A stretch of DNA of 64,000 nt from Caulobacter henricii (GCF_001414055.1 NZ_CP013002.1:3038001-3102000), one strand, 5' to 3'; counted from the stretch's first letter, positions 8,227-18,153 are shown. The notes: generated from the letters alone by a model not told the origin. Made by a program: numbers and translations.

Positions 8227-8556
8227 TCAGAGCAGGGGTTGCAGGGTGTCGTTGATGGAGCGCCATTCGGCGGCCAGGCGGGCCAGCACGGCCTCGCCCT
8301 CGCTCGACAGGCGGTAGAAACGCTTCTTGCGCCTGTCTTCCTCGCGCCACTCGCTGGAGAGCAGGCCCTGCCCTTCCAGCCGGCGGAGCATGGGATAGAG
8401 GGCGCCTTCGTCGATATCGACGCCGACCGAGGAGAGCGCCTGGCGCAGGCTGTAGCCGTAGCGCTCGACCCGCAGCTGGGCGAGGACGGCCAGGATCAGG
8501 GTCCCGCGCCGGAGCTCCTGGCGGAGCTGTTCAAAGATGTCGGTTTCAGACGGCAT
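8227..8556 (-). CDS. PadR family transcriptional regulator
   Basis: 109 aa from the ATG at 8556 (MPSETDIFEQLRQEL). An upstream in-frame ATG at 8610 lies inside a palindrome and is rejected. The winged-helix core includes GTLILAVLAQL, YGYSLRQAL, the family motif EGALYPMLRRLEGQGLL and the wing WREEDRRKKRFYRLS. The small C-terminal helix makes it the short PadR-s2-like class that dimerises as a repressor. It is the first gene of a two-gene unit with the HAAS membrane protein. Tandem palindromes directly upstream (8572-8613) are a likely autoregulatory operator. Confidence 0.92.
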   Translation of the reverse strand: MPSETDIFEQLRQELRRGTLILAVLAQLRVERYGYSLRQALSSVGVDIDEGALYPMLRRLEGQGLLSSEWREEDRRKKRFYRLSSEGEAVLARLAAEWRSINDTLQPLL

Positions 8557-8571
8557 GCTATGTATCATATC

Positions 8572-8613
8572 GTGTGCGCCACATGGTGTGTGGCGCACAC
8601 TGTGTGACACACA
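8572..8613. promoter_or_regulatory. Tandem palindromes upstream of padR (candidate operator)
   Basis: A perfect 12-bp inverted repeat, gtgtgcgccaca (8572-8583) and tgtggcgcacac (8589-8600), is followed directly by a second palindrome, tgtgtg-a-cacaca (8601-8613). Both lie just upstream of the PadR start and 90 bp before the divergent secreted-protein gene, so they could control both. Alternatively they form a hairpin in the leader. Confidence 0.6.
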
Positions 8614-8703
8614 GTGATTTCGGAGTCAAATACCGGGCATCCTGAGCGGGATGTGCTGCGTAGCTGTCAGCAGGCTCGCCCGATGGGCCAGGAGATCCCC
8701 GCC

Positions 8704-9273
8704 ATGCCCCGTACCGCCCTCCTCGCCGTGCTGGCCGCCAGCCTGATGACGATCAGCCAGCCGGCGGCTGCCCGGGACCCGCTCGACATCGCCGCCCTGC
8801 GGCTGACCACGGCCGGGGCCTGGGAGGGCAAGCTGGAATATCGCGACTACCAGGCCGACCGCTGGTTCGGCATTCCGATGAAGGTGAGGATCGAGGACGG
8901 GGCCGACGGCGTCACCCTGATCCGCAAGGCCGACTTCGACGACGGCCCCAGGGTTGGCAATGTGCGCATCACCACGGTGGAGCTGCTGGATGCGGCCACC
9001 GGCAAGGAAACCTCGGCCAGCTTCCGCAAGGGCCGCGAGGCCAGCCTCGAGACCAGCAGCCTGCGCCTGGCCGCGCCTCCGGTCGACGCCACCCACTGGA
9101 CGATGATCGCGGAAGCCGACGGCCGCGATGACGACCGGCCGGCCCGCCTGCGGGTGACCACCGTCCGTGACGGCGACCGGATGACCACCCTGAAGGAGGT
9201 CGACTTTCTCGACGATGCCGCCGAGACCTGGATCCAGCGCAACCGCTCGACGCTGACCCGCGTCGGCGGCTGA
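8704..9273 (+). CDS. Secreted protein of unknown function
   Basis: 189 aa from the ATG at 8704, preceded by CAGGAGAT; the open frame extends 30 codons further upstream but has no signal sequence there. A Sec signal peptide (MPRTALLAVLAASLMTISQP, cleavage after AAA) is followed by a beta-rich domain with WEGKLEYRDYQADRWFGIP near the mature start. It resembles uncharacterised periplasmic proteins that score as lipocalin/DUF1579-like, but I do not recognise a specific family. Divergent from padR and convergent with the nitroreductase. Confidence 0.75.
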   Translation: MPRTALLAVLAASLMTISQPAAARDPLDIAALRLTTAGAWEGKLEYRDYQADRWFGIPMKVRIEDGADGVTLIRKADFDDGPRVGNVRITTVELLDAATGKETSASFRKGREASLETSSLRLAAPPVDATHWTMIAEADGRDDDRPARLRVTTVRDGDRMTTLKEVDFLDDAAETWIQRNRSTLTRVGG

Positions 9274-9279
9274 GCCGGA

Positions 9280-9300
9280 CCCCTCCGGAGACCCGAGGGG
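9280..9300. terminator. Short hairpin between convergent genes
   Basis: cccctc / gagggg six-bp stem with a 9-nt loop between the convergent secreted-protein and nitroreductase genes. No T-tract, so only a weak bidirectional terminator candidate. Confidence 0.3.
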
Positions 9301-9302
9301 CC

Positions 9303-9935
9303 CTACTTCACGTCGGTGACGAACTGGTCGCGCGGACGGCGGACCTTCTTCAGATTGACCAGCCAGTCGCCCTCGGGCTGGCGGTAGCCCAGCGGGATGA
9401 TGACCACCGAGCGCAGGCCGCGCTCGCCCAGGCCGAGTATCGCGTCCAGCGAGGCCGGATCGAAGCCCTCCATCGGGGTGGCGTCGACCTCTTCAAAGGC
9501 CGCCTGGGCCAGGGACAGGCCGACGGCGATATAGGCCTGACGGGCGGCATGCTCATAGTTCAGCTGCGCATCACGCTGCGGATAGGAGGCCAGCAGCATC
9601 TGGCGGTAGTTTTCCCAGCCTTCGTTGCGGAAGCCCCGGACCTCGTTGACCAGGTCGAACATGTGGTTGATGCGGTCGGCGGTGTAGTTATCCCAGGCGG
9701 CGAACACCAGCAGGTGTGAGCCGTCGGTGATCTGGGCCTGGTTCCAGGCGATGGCCTTGATCTTTTCCCGCACCTCGGGATTGGTCACCACATAGACCTC
9801 GAACGGCTGCAGGCCGCTGGAGGTCGGGGCCAGGCGCGCGGCCTCGACAATGCGCTCGACCTTGTCATCCGACACGGTCTTGGCCGGATCCATCTTCTTG
9901 GTGGCATAGCGCCAGTTCAGCTTTTCAAGCAGCAC
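9303..9935 (-). CDS. Nitroreductase family NAD(P)H-dependent oxidoreductase
   Basis: 210 aa using a GTG start at 9935, which has GAGG six bases upstream and gives the family-typical beginning LLEKLNWRYATKKMDP. An ATG 15 codons earlier (9980) has no ribosome-binding site. FMN-dependent fold with APTSSGLQPFEVYVV (flavin/phosphate contact) and the C-terminal LGLGERGLRSVVIIPLGY. These enzymes reduce nitro compounds or quinones with NAD(P)H in the cytoplasm. It is divergent from uvrB; the 190-bp space between contains an inverted repeat gggttca...tgaaccc (10008-10035) of unknown meaning. Confidence 0.88.
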   Translation of the reverse strand: MLLEKLNWRYATKKMDPAKTVSDDKVERIVEAARLAPTSSGLQPFEVYVVTNPEVREKIKAIAWNQAQITDGSHLLVFAAWDNYTADRINHMFDLVNEVRGFRNEGWENYRQMLLASYPQRDAQLNYEHAARQAYIAVGLSLAQAAFEEVDATPMEGFDPASLDAILGLGERGLRSVVIIPLGYRQPEGDWLVNLKKVRRPRDQFVTDVK

Positions 9936-10125
9936 GGGAAACCTCGTTTCGCCCTCGACGGGGCCAGTTGAGACCTGCATGTGAGGGTAACGAACCGAAA
10001 CCGCAACGGGTTCAGTGTCAGATAATGTTGAACCCGGGCCCTGCCGCCACGTCCCGCCAGTCTGCTGACACCGGCCGTCAGCAGGGCCCCTAGCCTTCGA
10101 CCGCGCGCAGCCCTACTTTCGGACC

Positions 10126-12381
<2,256 letters not shown>

Positions 12382-12388
12382 GCAAGGC

Positions 12389-12501
12389 GCCCCCCACCTG
12401 ACCAGCTCCGCAGGTCGTCCGCCCCCAAAGGCGGGCGGATGAATTTCATCTTCCCCCTCCGGGGGAAGACGATCGCGAAGCGATCCGTAGGGGGCAAGTC
12501 C
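12389..12501. repeat. Palindromic repeat, family B (ccccctccggggg type)
   Basis: GC-rich nested hairpins containing cttccccctccgggggaag and ending gtagggggcaag. Related copies occur at 24279-24384, 33957-34032, 35759-35875 and, as variants, 37033-37170 and 54664-54770. Lies between uvrB and the toxin-antitoxin genes. Confidence 0.75.
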
Positions 12502-12548
12502 ACGGCGTTCGCTTTGAGAAACCCCGATTTTGGCTTAACCTCCTTTCC

Positions 12549-12737
12549 ATGACCGCGAGAAAGATCATCCTCGATCCGGCTGCAGAACCGGCCCTCGGCG
12601 CCGACGACGCCGCGCGTGTGGCGCGGTACCGCGCCCTGATCCAGGAGGGCCTCGATGATCTTGACGCAGGCCGGTTCGAGATCGTCGAGAACATCGACGC
12701 CTGGCTCGACACTCTGGGGCGCCGCCCGCCCGCATGA
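12549..12737 (+). CDS. ParD-like antitoxin of a type II toxin-antitoxin pair
   Basis: 62 aa, acidic and helical (ALGADDAARVARYRALIQEG, then GLDDLDAGRFEIVENIDAWL). The helix followed by the G-x-D-D-x-x-x-G-R-F-type motif resembles the ParD/CopG-type antitoxins that lie just before RelE/ParE toxins, although no clear ribbon-helix-helix strand is visible at the N-terminus. Its stop overlaps the start of the next gene by 4 bp (ATGA), the classic coupled antitoxin-toxin arrangement. The assignment rests on position and length as much as on sequence. Confidence 0.75.
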   Translation: MTARKIILDPAAEPALGADDAARVARYRALIQEGLDDLDAGRFEIVENIDAWLDTLGRRPPA

Positions 12738-13102
12738 GGCGGCTGGAGATCGCCCGCAAGGCGCGGCGCGACATCGACCACCTGCTTTGGGAGAGCCAAA
12801 AGCTTCATGGCCCGCGGGCGGCTGAACGCTATCAGCGGCTCATCAGCGTGGCTTTCTCGGACCTGCGCTCGGACCCTGCTTGCCCGACGTCCAGGCCCGG
12901 CGAGATCGGCGACTTGCGACTGTATGCACTGAGAGTCCCGGCGCGACGCCTCAAGGGCGCCGACCGCGTAAGTGCGCCGCCTCATGTCGTCGCTTACCGC
13001 TTCGACGATGATCGCGTGATGATCCTTCGATTGCTGCACGAGGCGATGGACTTGCCAGACCACCTGCGTCTTGCGGCAAGTGCTGAAGACGGAGAGGCAT
13101 GA
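12734..13102 (+). CDS. RelE/ParE family toxin
   Basis: 122 aa. The N-terminus MRRLEIARKARRDIDHLLWES and the C-terminal strand-helix HVVAYRFDDDRVMILRLLHEAMD are the RelE/ParE signature. It is somewhat longer than the usual 90-100 residues because of a central insertion (about residues 55-80) and a C-terminal tail. ParE toxins inhibit gyrase while RelE toxins cleave ribosome-bound mRNA; the two cannot be separated from sequence alone. It overlaps the antitoxin by 4 bp. Flanking repeats on both sides are compatible with a movable module. Confidence 0.85.
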   Translation: MRRLEIARKARRDIDHLLWESQKLHGPRAAERYQRLISVAFSDLRSDPACPTSRPGEIGDLRLYALRVPARRLKGADRVSAPPHVVAYRFDDDRVMILRLLHEAMDLPDHLRLAASAEDGEA

Positions 13103-13186
13103 GGCCATGCCTACGCTGCCGTCGCGATCGAAACATCGACGGCAGTGCAGTAATCGGCGCACCTCACGCCCCACCCCGCCCTTCAT

Positions 13187-13318
13187 CTCATGGAGGCCAA
13201 GCGTGCCGGTCTGGACAGGTTGGTCAAGGACGGCCCTCCGGGCCGCCGCGAAGCGGCCGGTCGCAGACCGGTCCTTGAGCAACCTGTCCAGACCGGCGAC
13301 CGTCTCGCCGTGAGATGG
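13187..13318. repeat. Large imperfect cruciform repeat (about 130 bp)
   Basis: Arms at 13206-13230 and 13272-13296 are complementary at 24 of 25 positions (ccggtctggacaggttg...). The flanks catctcatgg / ccgtgagatg extend the stem, and an internal hairpin ggccgccgcgaagcggcc lies at the tip. No protein family fits any frame. It lies directly after the toxin gene and before a family-A repeat, and could be a terminator-like or MITE-like element. Confidence 0.75.
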
Positions 13319-13373
13319 AGAGCTGGCTCCCTTCGCCGCGAAGGGGGGCGGTGCGCCTTCCCAAGATAACTCA

Positions 13374-13508
13374 CCGTCATTCCCGCCCTTGTGGCGGGAA
13401 CCCCTCTATCCGCCGCACGTGCGGGAGGGGCGAAGTGCGCGCGCACTTCGCTGGCGGTTCACGTGCCAGCTGAACCAGGGGTTCCCGCCACAAGGGCGGG
13501 AATGACGG
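13374..13508. repeat. Palindromic repeat element, family A copy 2 (about 135 bp)
   Basis: Same terminal arms as 1344-1476 (ccgtcattcccgcccttgt and its reverse complement), with a diverged centre containing an extra short hairpin gaagtgcgcgcgcacttc. Conservation of the arms with loop drift is what a folded RNA/DNA element or a MITE would show. Confidence 0.85.
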
Positions 13509-14118
13509 GAGCTTTTTGGGCCGAGAGTGGGCCGAGATTGGCGGAGAGTACGGGCATAGCCTCCCGCCCATCCCCGCCCTTCCCACCAAAAACCCCCGCG
13601 AAATCAACGCCCTGCAAAAACATCGAGCGCGCCCGTCCCCGGCGCCGAAACCTACCGCATAATCACCTCATCCCGTCGCGAGGGAGAGGGCTCTTGGATC
13701 CGGCCCGAGACGCGCGGCGGGGACGCGGTCGAGCGGGGCCGCCGGAGTCGCGTGATGCGGGGCCGGCCGGCTTGATGGGAGGGCGGGTGACGTAAACCCG
13801 CCTATCGGGAGGTCCGTCGGAGGACCCCCGCCCGCCCGAAGGTTCGCTCCGGGTCCCTCCGGAATCGGCGTGGCTGCAGCCAGAGGCTGGGTCCGTCGCG
13901 AGGGGGGACAAACCCGGGTGGGGCAAAAGGCTGAACCAGGCCTGCGCGCCCCGGCCAGAGGGAAAACGACCGCGCGGGGCGTCAGGCTTCGTCGAAACGG
14001 TACACCCAAACCCACAGACCCGGACGCGGTCCGGGCGCCCCGCGCCTCTCCCCTTCCCACCCGCGCCGCGATCCGGCGCGGCGGCGCCGCCGTGCGCCGG
14101 CCCTTCTGGAGATCCACC
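13509..14118. other. 610-bp GC-rich intergenic stretch with several stem-loops, no confident gene
   Basis: Open frames here have no family features. Visible structures include a hairpin around ggtccgtcggaggacc (13812-13827) and a nested pair gcgcggggcg (13972-13981) / cgccccgcgc (14036-14045) enclosing cccggacgcggtccggg. An open frame from 13870 continues into the small protein gene at 14119, but codon usage and the missing ribosome-binding site argue that translation begins at 14119. A structured leader or small RNA is possible but unproven. Confidence 0.5.
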
Positions 14119-14412
14119 ATGACCGACACGCCCCGCGACGCCAGGGTCACCGCCTGGCACAGCGAGATCACCCGAAAGCTGGACACCCTGCGCACAGGCT
14201 GGGCCGAGGCGGAGACGGCCCGAGCCGCAGGCCCGGCAATAGCCCGCCGCAACCCGGCCGCCTCGCGCCGCCGCCACACCGCCGGTCCGCCCGATGCCGC
14301 CGCCCGGGCCCGTCAGGCGGACGAGGCCCGCCAACTGGCCGAGGCGCGGGCCGGGTGGCTGATCGCCATGGAGCGGGCGGCCATCGATATTGCGCGGATG
14401 GGGATGGACTGA
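14119..14412 (+). CDS. Small helical hypothetical protein
   Basis: 97 aa from the ATG at 14119, preceded by CTGGAGATCCACC. Arg/Ala-rich and helical, with a long amphipathic stretch (AEAETARAAGPAIARR... ADEARQLAEARAGWLIAMER) ending AAIDIARMGMD. I do not recognise a family. No signal peptide or membrane segment. It stands alone between a structured intergenic region and the AT-richer region ahead of the H-NOX gene. Judged real because of the ribosome-binding site and sustained codon bias, though a short lineage-specific protein cannot be verified from one genome. Confidence 0.6.
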   Translation: MTDTPRDARVTAWHSEITRKLDTLRTGWAEAETARAAGPAIARRNPAASRRRHTAGPPDAAARARQADEARQLAEARAGWLIAMERAAIDIARMGMD

Positions 14413-14807
14413 GAAAGCACGCCTCGGCCTGGCGGCTTTACCGCAACAGGGCACGCAGCCTGGGGGCGCTGTCGCCACCGGCGTCGACAGTCACCCGATC
14501 CTTGGCGACGTCGAATAGTCCGGGACTCAAGTTTGAATAATGTTTGCTAACCAAGTCCCTGAAGCCGAAAACTGTACTCGATTTGATTGTCGTCTATGGC
14601 AGTATAGAAAATCCGTGCGACAATTTGACCCATTGGATCCATGTTTAATGCAATCGTTTTCCACAATTTGCTGCGCTAGCTTAACTCTTTAAACGTCGGA
14701 AGGCTGATCCTTCGCCACAGGGGACGCCGCCTCCGCACGATCCTCACCCCGCTCCAGGGCCGTGGGTGTTGACGCCGTGATGTACGACCAAGGGAAGGGC
14801 CGGGCTT
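14413..14807. other. 395-bp AT-richer intergenic region upstream of the H-NOX operon
   Basis: Base composition drops markedly between about 14520 and 14700 (runs such as ttgaataatgtttgcta and ttaactctttaaacg), against a GC-rich background. No gene family is visible. It should contain the promoter of the H-NOX-kinase operon, and its composition suggests bound regulators or recent acquisition. Confidence 0.6.
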
Positions 14808-15365
14808 ATGAAGGGCGTTGTTTTCAACCTTTTGCAGGCGGTCGTCTCCGAGGCTCATGGCGATGATGCCTGGGATGACCTTATCGACCGCGCCGCCGCC
14901 TCCGGGGCCTATACCTCACTGGGCAACTACGATGACGCCGAGCTGGAAAGCCTGGTCGAGGCGGCCTGCGAAAAGCTGGGTCTGGATCGCGGAGCGGTGC
15001 TGCGCTGGTTCGGGCAGCAGGCCATGCCGCATCTGGCCAGCGCCTATCCGGCATTCTTCGAGGGCCACGTCGGAACCCGGACCTTCATGGCGGGCATCAA
15101 CGACATCATCCATGCCGAGGTGCGAAAGCTCTATGTCGGGGCGGAGTGCCCGCACTTCAACATGCGGAACGCCGCAAGCGACCAGATGGACCTGGACTAT
15201 ATCTCGTCCCGCCGCATGTGCGCCCTGGCCCAGGGCTTCACCGAGGGCGCGGCCCGCCATTTCGGCGAGGAGATCGACTTTCAGCATCTGACCTGCACGG
15301 ATCGGGGAGATCCGCGCTGCACGTTCCGGATCGCCTGGCCCCTCACCCAGGCGGCCCATGCCTAG
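14808..15365 (+). CDS. H-NOX (haem NO/oxygen-binding) sensor protein
   Basis: 185 aa stand-alone H-NOX domain that binds haem b and senses NO. The family-defining residues are all at canonical positions: proximal histidine H102 in NDIIHAEVRKLY, P115 in GAECPHF, and the Y131-x-S133-x-R135 haem-propionate motif in DYISSRRM. Position 140, a tyrosine in oxygen-binding H-NOX proteins, is leucine here, which predicts an NO-selective rather than O2-binding sensor. The start MKGVVFNLLQ is the standard family N-terminus. The 3' end overlaps the next gene, a hybrid histidine kinase, by 8 bp. In characterised systems H-NOX inhibits its partner kinase when NO binds, often affecting biofilm or motility. 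Confidence 0.96.
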   Translation: MKGVVFNLLQAVVSEAHGDDAWDDLIDRAAASGAYTSLGNYDDAELESLVEAACEKLGLDRGAVLRWFGQQAMPHLASAYPAFFEGHVGTRTFMAGINDIIHAEVRKLYVGAECPHFNMRNAASDQMDLDYISSRRMCALAQGFTEGAARHFGEEIDFQHLTCTDRGDPRCTFRIAWPLTQAAHA

Positions 15366-17220
15366 ACCCCTGGCACCCACGGTCGATCCGCCCACGGTGC
15401 TCCTCGAACGGATCGCCCGCCTGGAGCGCCGTCTGGAGCGCGAGAGCCGGGCGCGGCACGAGGCCGAGCTGATCGCCGAGCGCGAGACCCTGAACCTGTT
15501 CCAGCAGAAGGAGCAGATTCGGCTGCTGTCGGAGCTGGCCATCATGGCCAACCGCGGCGGCGAGGTCGCCGAGGTCCTGCGGATGGCGATCCAGAGCATC
15601 TGCACCTTCACCTCCTGGCCGATCGGTCATGTGCAACTGGTCGAAACCCTGGCCGATGGCCGGCGCCGGATGCGGCCGTCTGGCATCTGGTGGGCCAGCG
15701 AAACCTTTGACGGCGCGGCCCTGATCGCCGCGACCGAGGCCATTGAATTCGTCGACGGGGTTGGCCTGCCCGGCGTGGTCCTGTCGAACTCCCGGGCCTA
15801 CTGGATCGCCGCCGACGACAACCGCACCCTGCCGCGCAGCCGGATCGCCCCGGACAACGGGATCGCTGCCGGGGTCGCCCTGCCCGTCCTGGTCGGGTCC
15901 GACGTCGTCGCCATATTGGAGTTCGGCCAGGTGATTGCCCGGGAACCGGGGCAGGACACCCTCGACTTCCTGGGCCAGATCGGCGCGATCCTCGGGCGGG
16001 TCATCGAGCGCGACCGGGCCACTGTCGCCGCCGCCACCGCCCAGCGGGACCTGGAGCAGATGCTGCACCGGGCCGAGGCGGCCAGCCGCGCCAAGACCCA
16101 GCTCCTGGCGGTCGCCAGCCACGAGGTTCGCACGCCGCTGAACGCTGTCCTCGGCCTGGCCGAGGCCCTGGCGGCGACCCCGCTGGATGATGAGCAGCGC
16201 GATCACCTCGACGGCATCCGCCGCTCCGGCGGCATGCTGCTGCGCCTGCTCAGCGCCGTCATGGACTTCGTCCGGGTCGAGTCCGGGGCCAGCGCGGTCG
16301 CCCGGACCGAGTTCGACCTCGTGCAAATGACCCGGGACCTGCTCGAGCTGTGGCGAACTCCAGCCGCGGCCCGGGGCCTGTCCATGACCCTGGACGTCAC
16401 CGCCCTGCCCGAATCCCACAGGATCATCAGCGATCCCGGCAAGATCGAGCAGACCCTCACCAACCTGATCTCCAATGCCGTCAAGTTCACCCCCGACGGC
16501 GGCGCAATCCACGTGCGGCTCAGCCCGTCCGTCGGCAAGGCCGACCGGATGCTGGTCGAGGTGAGTGACACCGGCCAGGGCGTCGCCGACGAGGACCGGG
16601 ACCAGCTGTTCACGCCCTTCCAGCCGGCCCGCCTGGGTCGCGAGACCGGTGGCGCGGGCATGGGCCTGGCGATCTGCGCCGCCAATATCCAGGCGCTCGG
16701 CGGCGAGATCGGCTGTGACTCGGAAGCCGAGGCGCGGGCGGCCGGCGGCTGCCGCTTCTGGTTCGACTTTCCGGCCGAGCCGGCCAGAGTCGGGTCCGAA
16801 CCCGAGCCTGAGTCCGAGCCCGAGCCCGAGGCCGCCCTGACGCTGCGCATTCTCGCCGCCGAGGACAATCCGGCCAACCAGCGCGTCCTGCAGCTGCTGC
16901 TGGCCCAGATCGGGCTTGAGGCCCGGATCGTCGATGACGGGCTGGCGGCGGTGGAGTCGGTGCAGCAGGAGCCCTTCGACCTGATCCTGATGGACGCCAA
17001 CATGCCCCGCATGAACGGGGTCGAGGCCGTGAAGGCCATCCGCGCCCTGGAGACCAAGGCCTGCCTGACGCCGATCGTGATGTTGACCGCCAATGTGTTT
17101 GAGGACGACCTGCTGCGCTATCAAGAGGCCGGGGTCGATGGCGTCCTGGCCAAGCCGATCATCGTCTCGGAACTCTTCGGCATCCTGACCGCCGTGCAGG
17201 AGATGACGGCCGCGCGCTGA
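15358..17220 (+). CDS. H-NOX-associated hybrid histidine kinase (GAF-HisKA-HATPase-REC)
   Basis: 620 aa, soluble with no membrane segments. An N-terminal coiled coil (about 15-60) is followed by a GAF-like sensor domain (about 75-225). A second helix leads to the HisKA box with phospho-accepting H255 in SHEVRTPLN. The HATPase domain has the N-box NLISNAVKFTPDGG, then DTGQGV and a glycine-rich GAGMGLAIC. An acidic EPE-rich linker (about 475-490) precedes a receiver domain with D546 in LILMDANMPRMNG and the late lysine in AKPI. It starts inside the H-NOX gene, so the two are coupled and presumably form a complex in which NO-haem controls kinase activity. An Hpt partner and output regulator are needed to complete the relay. 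Confidence 0.95.
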   Translation: MPRPLAPTVDPPTVLLERIARLERRLERESRARHEAELIAERETLNLFQQKEQIRLLSELAIMANRGGEVAEVLRMAIQSICTFTSWPIGHVQLVETLADGRRRMRPSGIWWASETFDGAALIAATEAIEFVDGVGLPGVVLSNSRAYWIAADDNRTLPRSRIAPDNGIAAGVALPVLVGSDVVAILEFGQVIAREPGQDTLDFLGQIGAILGRVIERDRATVAAATAQRDLEQMLHRAEAASRAKTQLLAVASHEVRTPLNAVLGLAEALAATPLDDEQRDHLDGIRRSGGMLLRLLSAVMDFVRVESGASAVARTEFDLVQMTRDLLELWRTPAAARGLSMTLDVTALPESHRIISDPGKIEQTLTNLISNAVKFTPDGGAIHVRLSPSVGKADRMLVEVSDTGQGVADEDRDQLFTPFQPARLGRETGGAGMGLAICAANIQALGGEIGCDSEAEARAAGGCRFWFDFPAEPARVGSEPEPESEPEPEAALTLRILAAEDNPANQRVLQLLLAQIGLEARIVDDGLAAVESVQQEPFDLILMDANMPRMNGVEAVKAIRALETKACLTPIVMLTANVFEDDLLRYQEAGVDGVLAKPIIVSELFGILTAVQEMTAAR

Positions 17221-17562
17221 AGGCGGCCGCGCCCGGCTTGAGGCTTCTCCCCCCGCTTCAAACGGCACCTTCTGGGGGCGCCGCCCTGACCCATGCCCGA
17301 AACGGGTTTTGGACCGGGCCGCTCACTATTAAATGGGCACGGAACGTGTCAAAACATTTTAACCCCTCAAACATTTTGAGCGGTAACTATATCTGGGCCC
17401 TACAACGGCGTAAATTCAGCATTTACTCTGTTAAAGCCGCGCTCCCGAAAGTAATTGAAAGTTATTTGACGTTAATAAATACAAGGCACAATTCAACGGA
17501 CTTTGTCCGTTTTTACCCTTCGGGAAACGATAGCGTTACATAGAGCAGGGCGGGGGCCAGAC
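17221..17562. other. 342-bp AT-richer intergenic region before the response regulator
   Basis: Composition falls between about 17330 and 17530 (acattttaacccctc, gttaataaatac). A 101-codon open frame (17238-17543) lacks a ribosome-binding site and family features and is not called. The region should hold a promoter for the response-regulator pair, so that pair is probably a separate transcript from the H-NOX-kinase operon. Confidence 0.55.
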
Positions 17563-18153
17563 ATGCTGGATAGCAGCCGAATTAATCTTAATTCCGCGAA
17601 AGTTCTGGTCGCTGATGATAACGAGAATGCCCGCACCATCCTTCAAGACATGCTGCGATCCTTTGGGGCGAATGACATCATCGCCGTCAAGGATGGCACC
17701 GAGGCCAAAAGCCTGCTGGCCAAGCAGCATTTCGATCTGGTGATCACCGACGGCGCCATGCCCGAATGCGATGGCTATGAATTGGTTCGCTGGCTGCGAA
17801 ACCGCCCAAAAGACGAAGACCGTATAACCCCGGCCATCATCATCTCGGCTCACACCCGCGAATCCCAGGTGGCCGCCGGCCGCGACTGCGGGGCCAACTA
17901 CATCATCGCCAAGCCGATCAGCCCTCAGGTCCTGCTGGAGCGCATCTTCTACATCTCGAACGAGCCCCGCAGCTTCATTGTCGGCGACAGCTATGCCGGG
18001 CCGGACCGGCGCTGGAAGCATCAGGGCCCGCCGAGCCAGGAAGAGGGCCGACGCAAGAGCGACCTGTCCCTCGATATCGGCGCGGCCCAGGACGAGAACC
18101 TGAGCGAGAACGAACTCGACGACCTGGTCAAACCCCAGAAGGCGGCATCATGA
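17563..18153 (+). CDS. Single-domain response regulator with C-terminal extension
   Basis: 196 aa from the ATG at 17563; an earlier in-frame start at 17503 would add 20 unsupported residues. The receiver domain (about 15-140) has the acidic pair in VLVADDNENA, phospho-acceptor D63 in LVITDGAMPECDGYE, the Ser/Thr switch in IIISAHT and the lysine in AKPIS. The tail carries the basic motif GPDRRWKHQG...EEGRRKSD and an acidic end, with no DNA-binding or enzymatic output domain. Tails like this occur in caulobacterial motility/chemotaxis regulators. It overlaps the next gene by 4 bp. It may be the output of the H-NOX kinase, by proximity only. Confidence 0.88.
   Translation: MLDSSRINLNSAKVLVADDNENARTILQDMLRSFGANDIIAVKDGTEAKSLLAKQHFDLVITDGAMPECDGYELVRWLRNRPKDEDRITPAIIISAHTRESQVAAGRDCGANYIIAKPISPQVLLERIFYISNEPRSFIVGDSYAGPDRRWKHQGPPSQEEGRRKSDLSLDIGAAQDENLSENELDDLVKPQKAAS

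Noticed and set aside
9936..10125. Possible SOS (LexA) box upstream of uvrB
   Set aside because: The alphaproteobacterial consensus GTTC-N7-GTTC is not met; only partial half-sites and an unrelated inverted repeat gggttca...tgaaccc are present.
13183..13607. Several short open frames over the repeat region
   Set aside because: They read through palindromic repeats, and similar peptides arise from the copy at 1344-1476, so they are by-products of the repeats.
13870..14118. N-terminal extension of the small protein at 14119
   Set aside because: The extension is Arg/Gly-rich with no ribosome-binding site, while the ATG at 14119 has GGAG at proper spacing.
14640..14700. CtrA-like TTAA-containing sequences ahead of the H-NOX gene, and similar ones near 17340-17490
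   Set aside because: The spacing does not match TTAA-N7-TTAA; half-sites occur by chance in AT-rich DNA.
15343..17268. Long minus-strand open frame opposite the hybrid kinase, and similar ones opposite uvrB (10090-12108) and the sulfotransferase (43658-45814)
   Set aside because: Antisense shadows of genes with well-conserved motifs; no ribosome-binding sites or domains.
17238..17543. 101-codon open frame in the gap after the kinase
   Set aside because: No ribosome-binding site, no family features, AT-rich non-coding-like composition.
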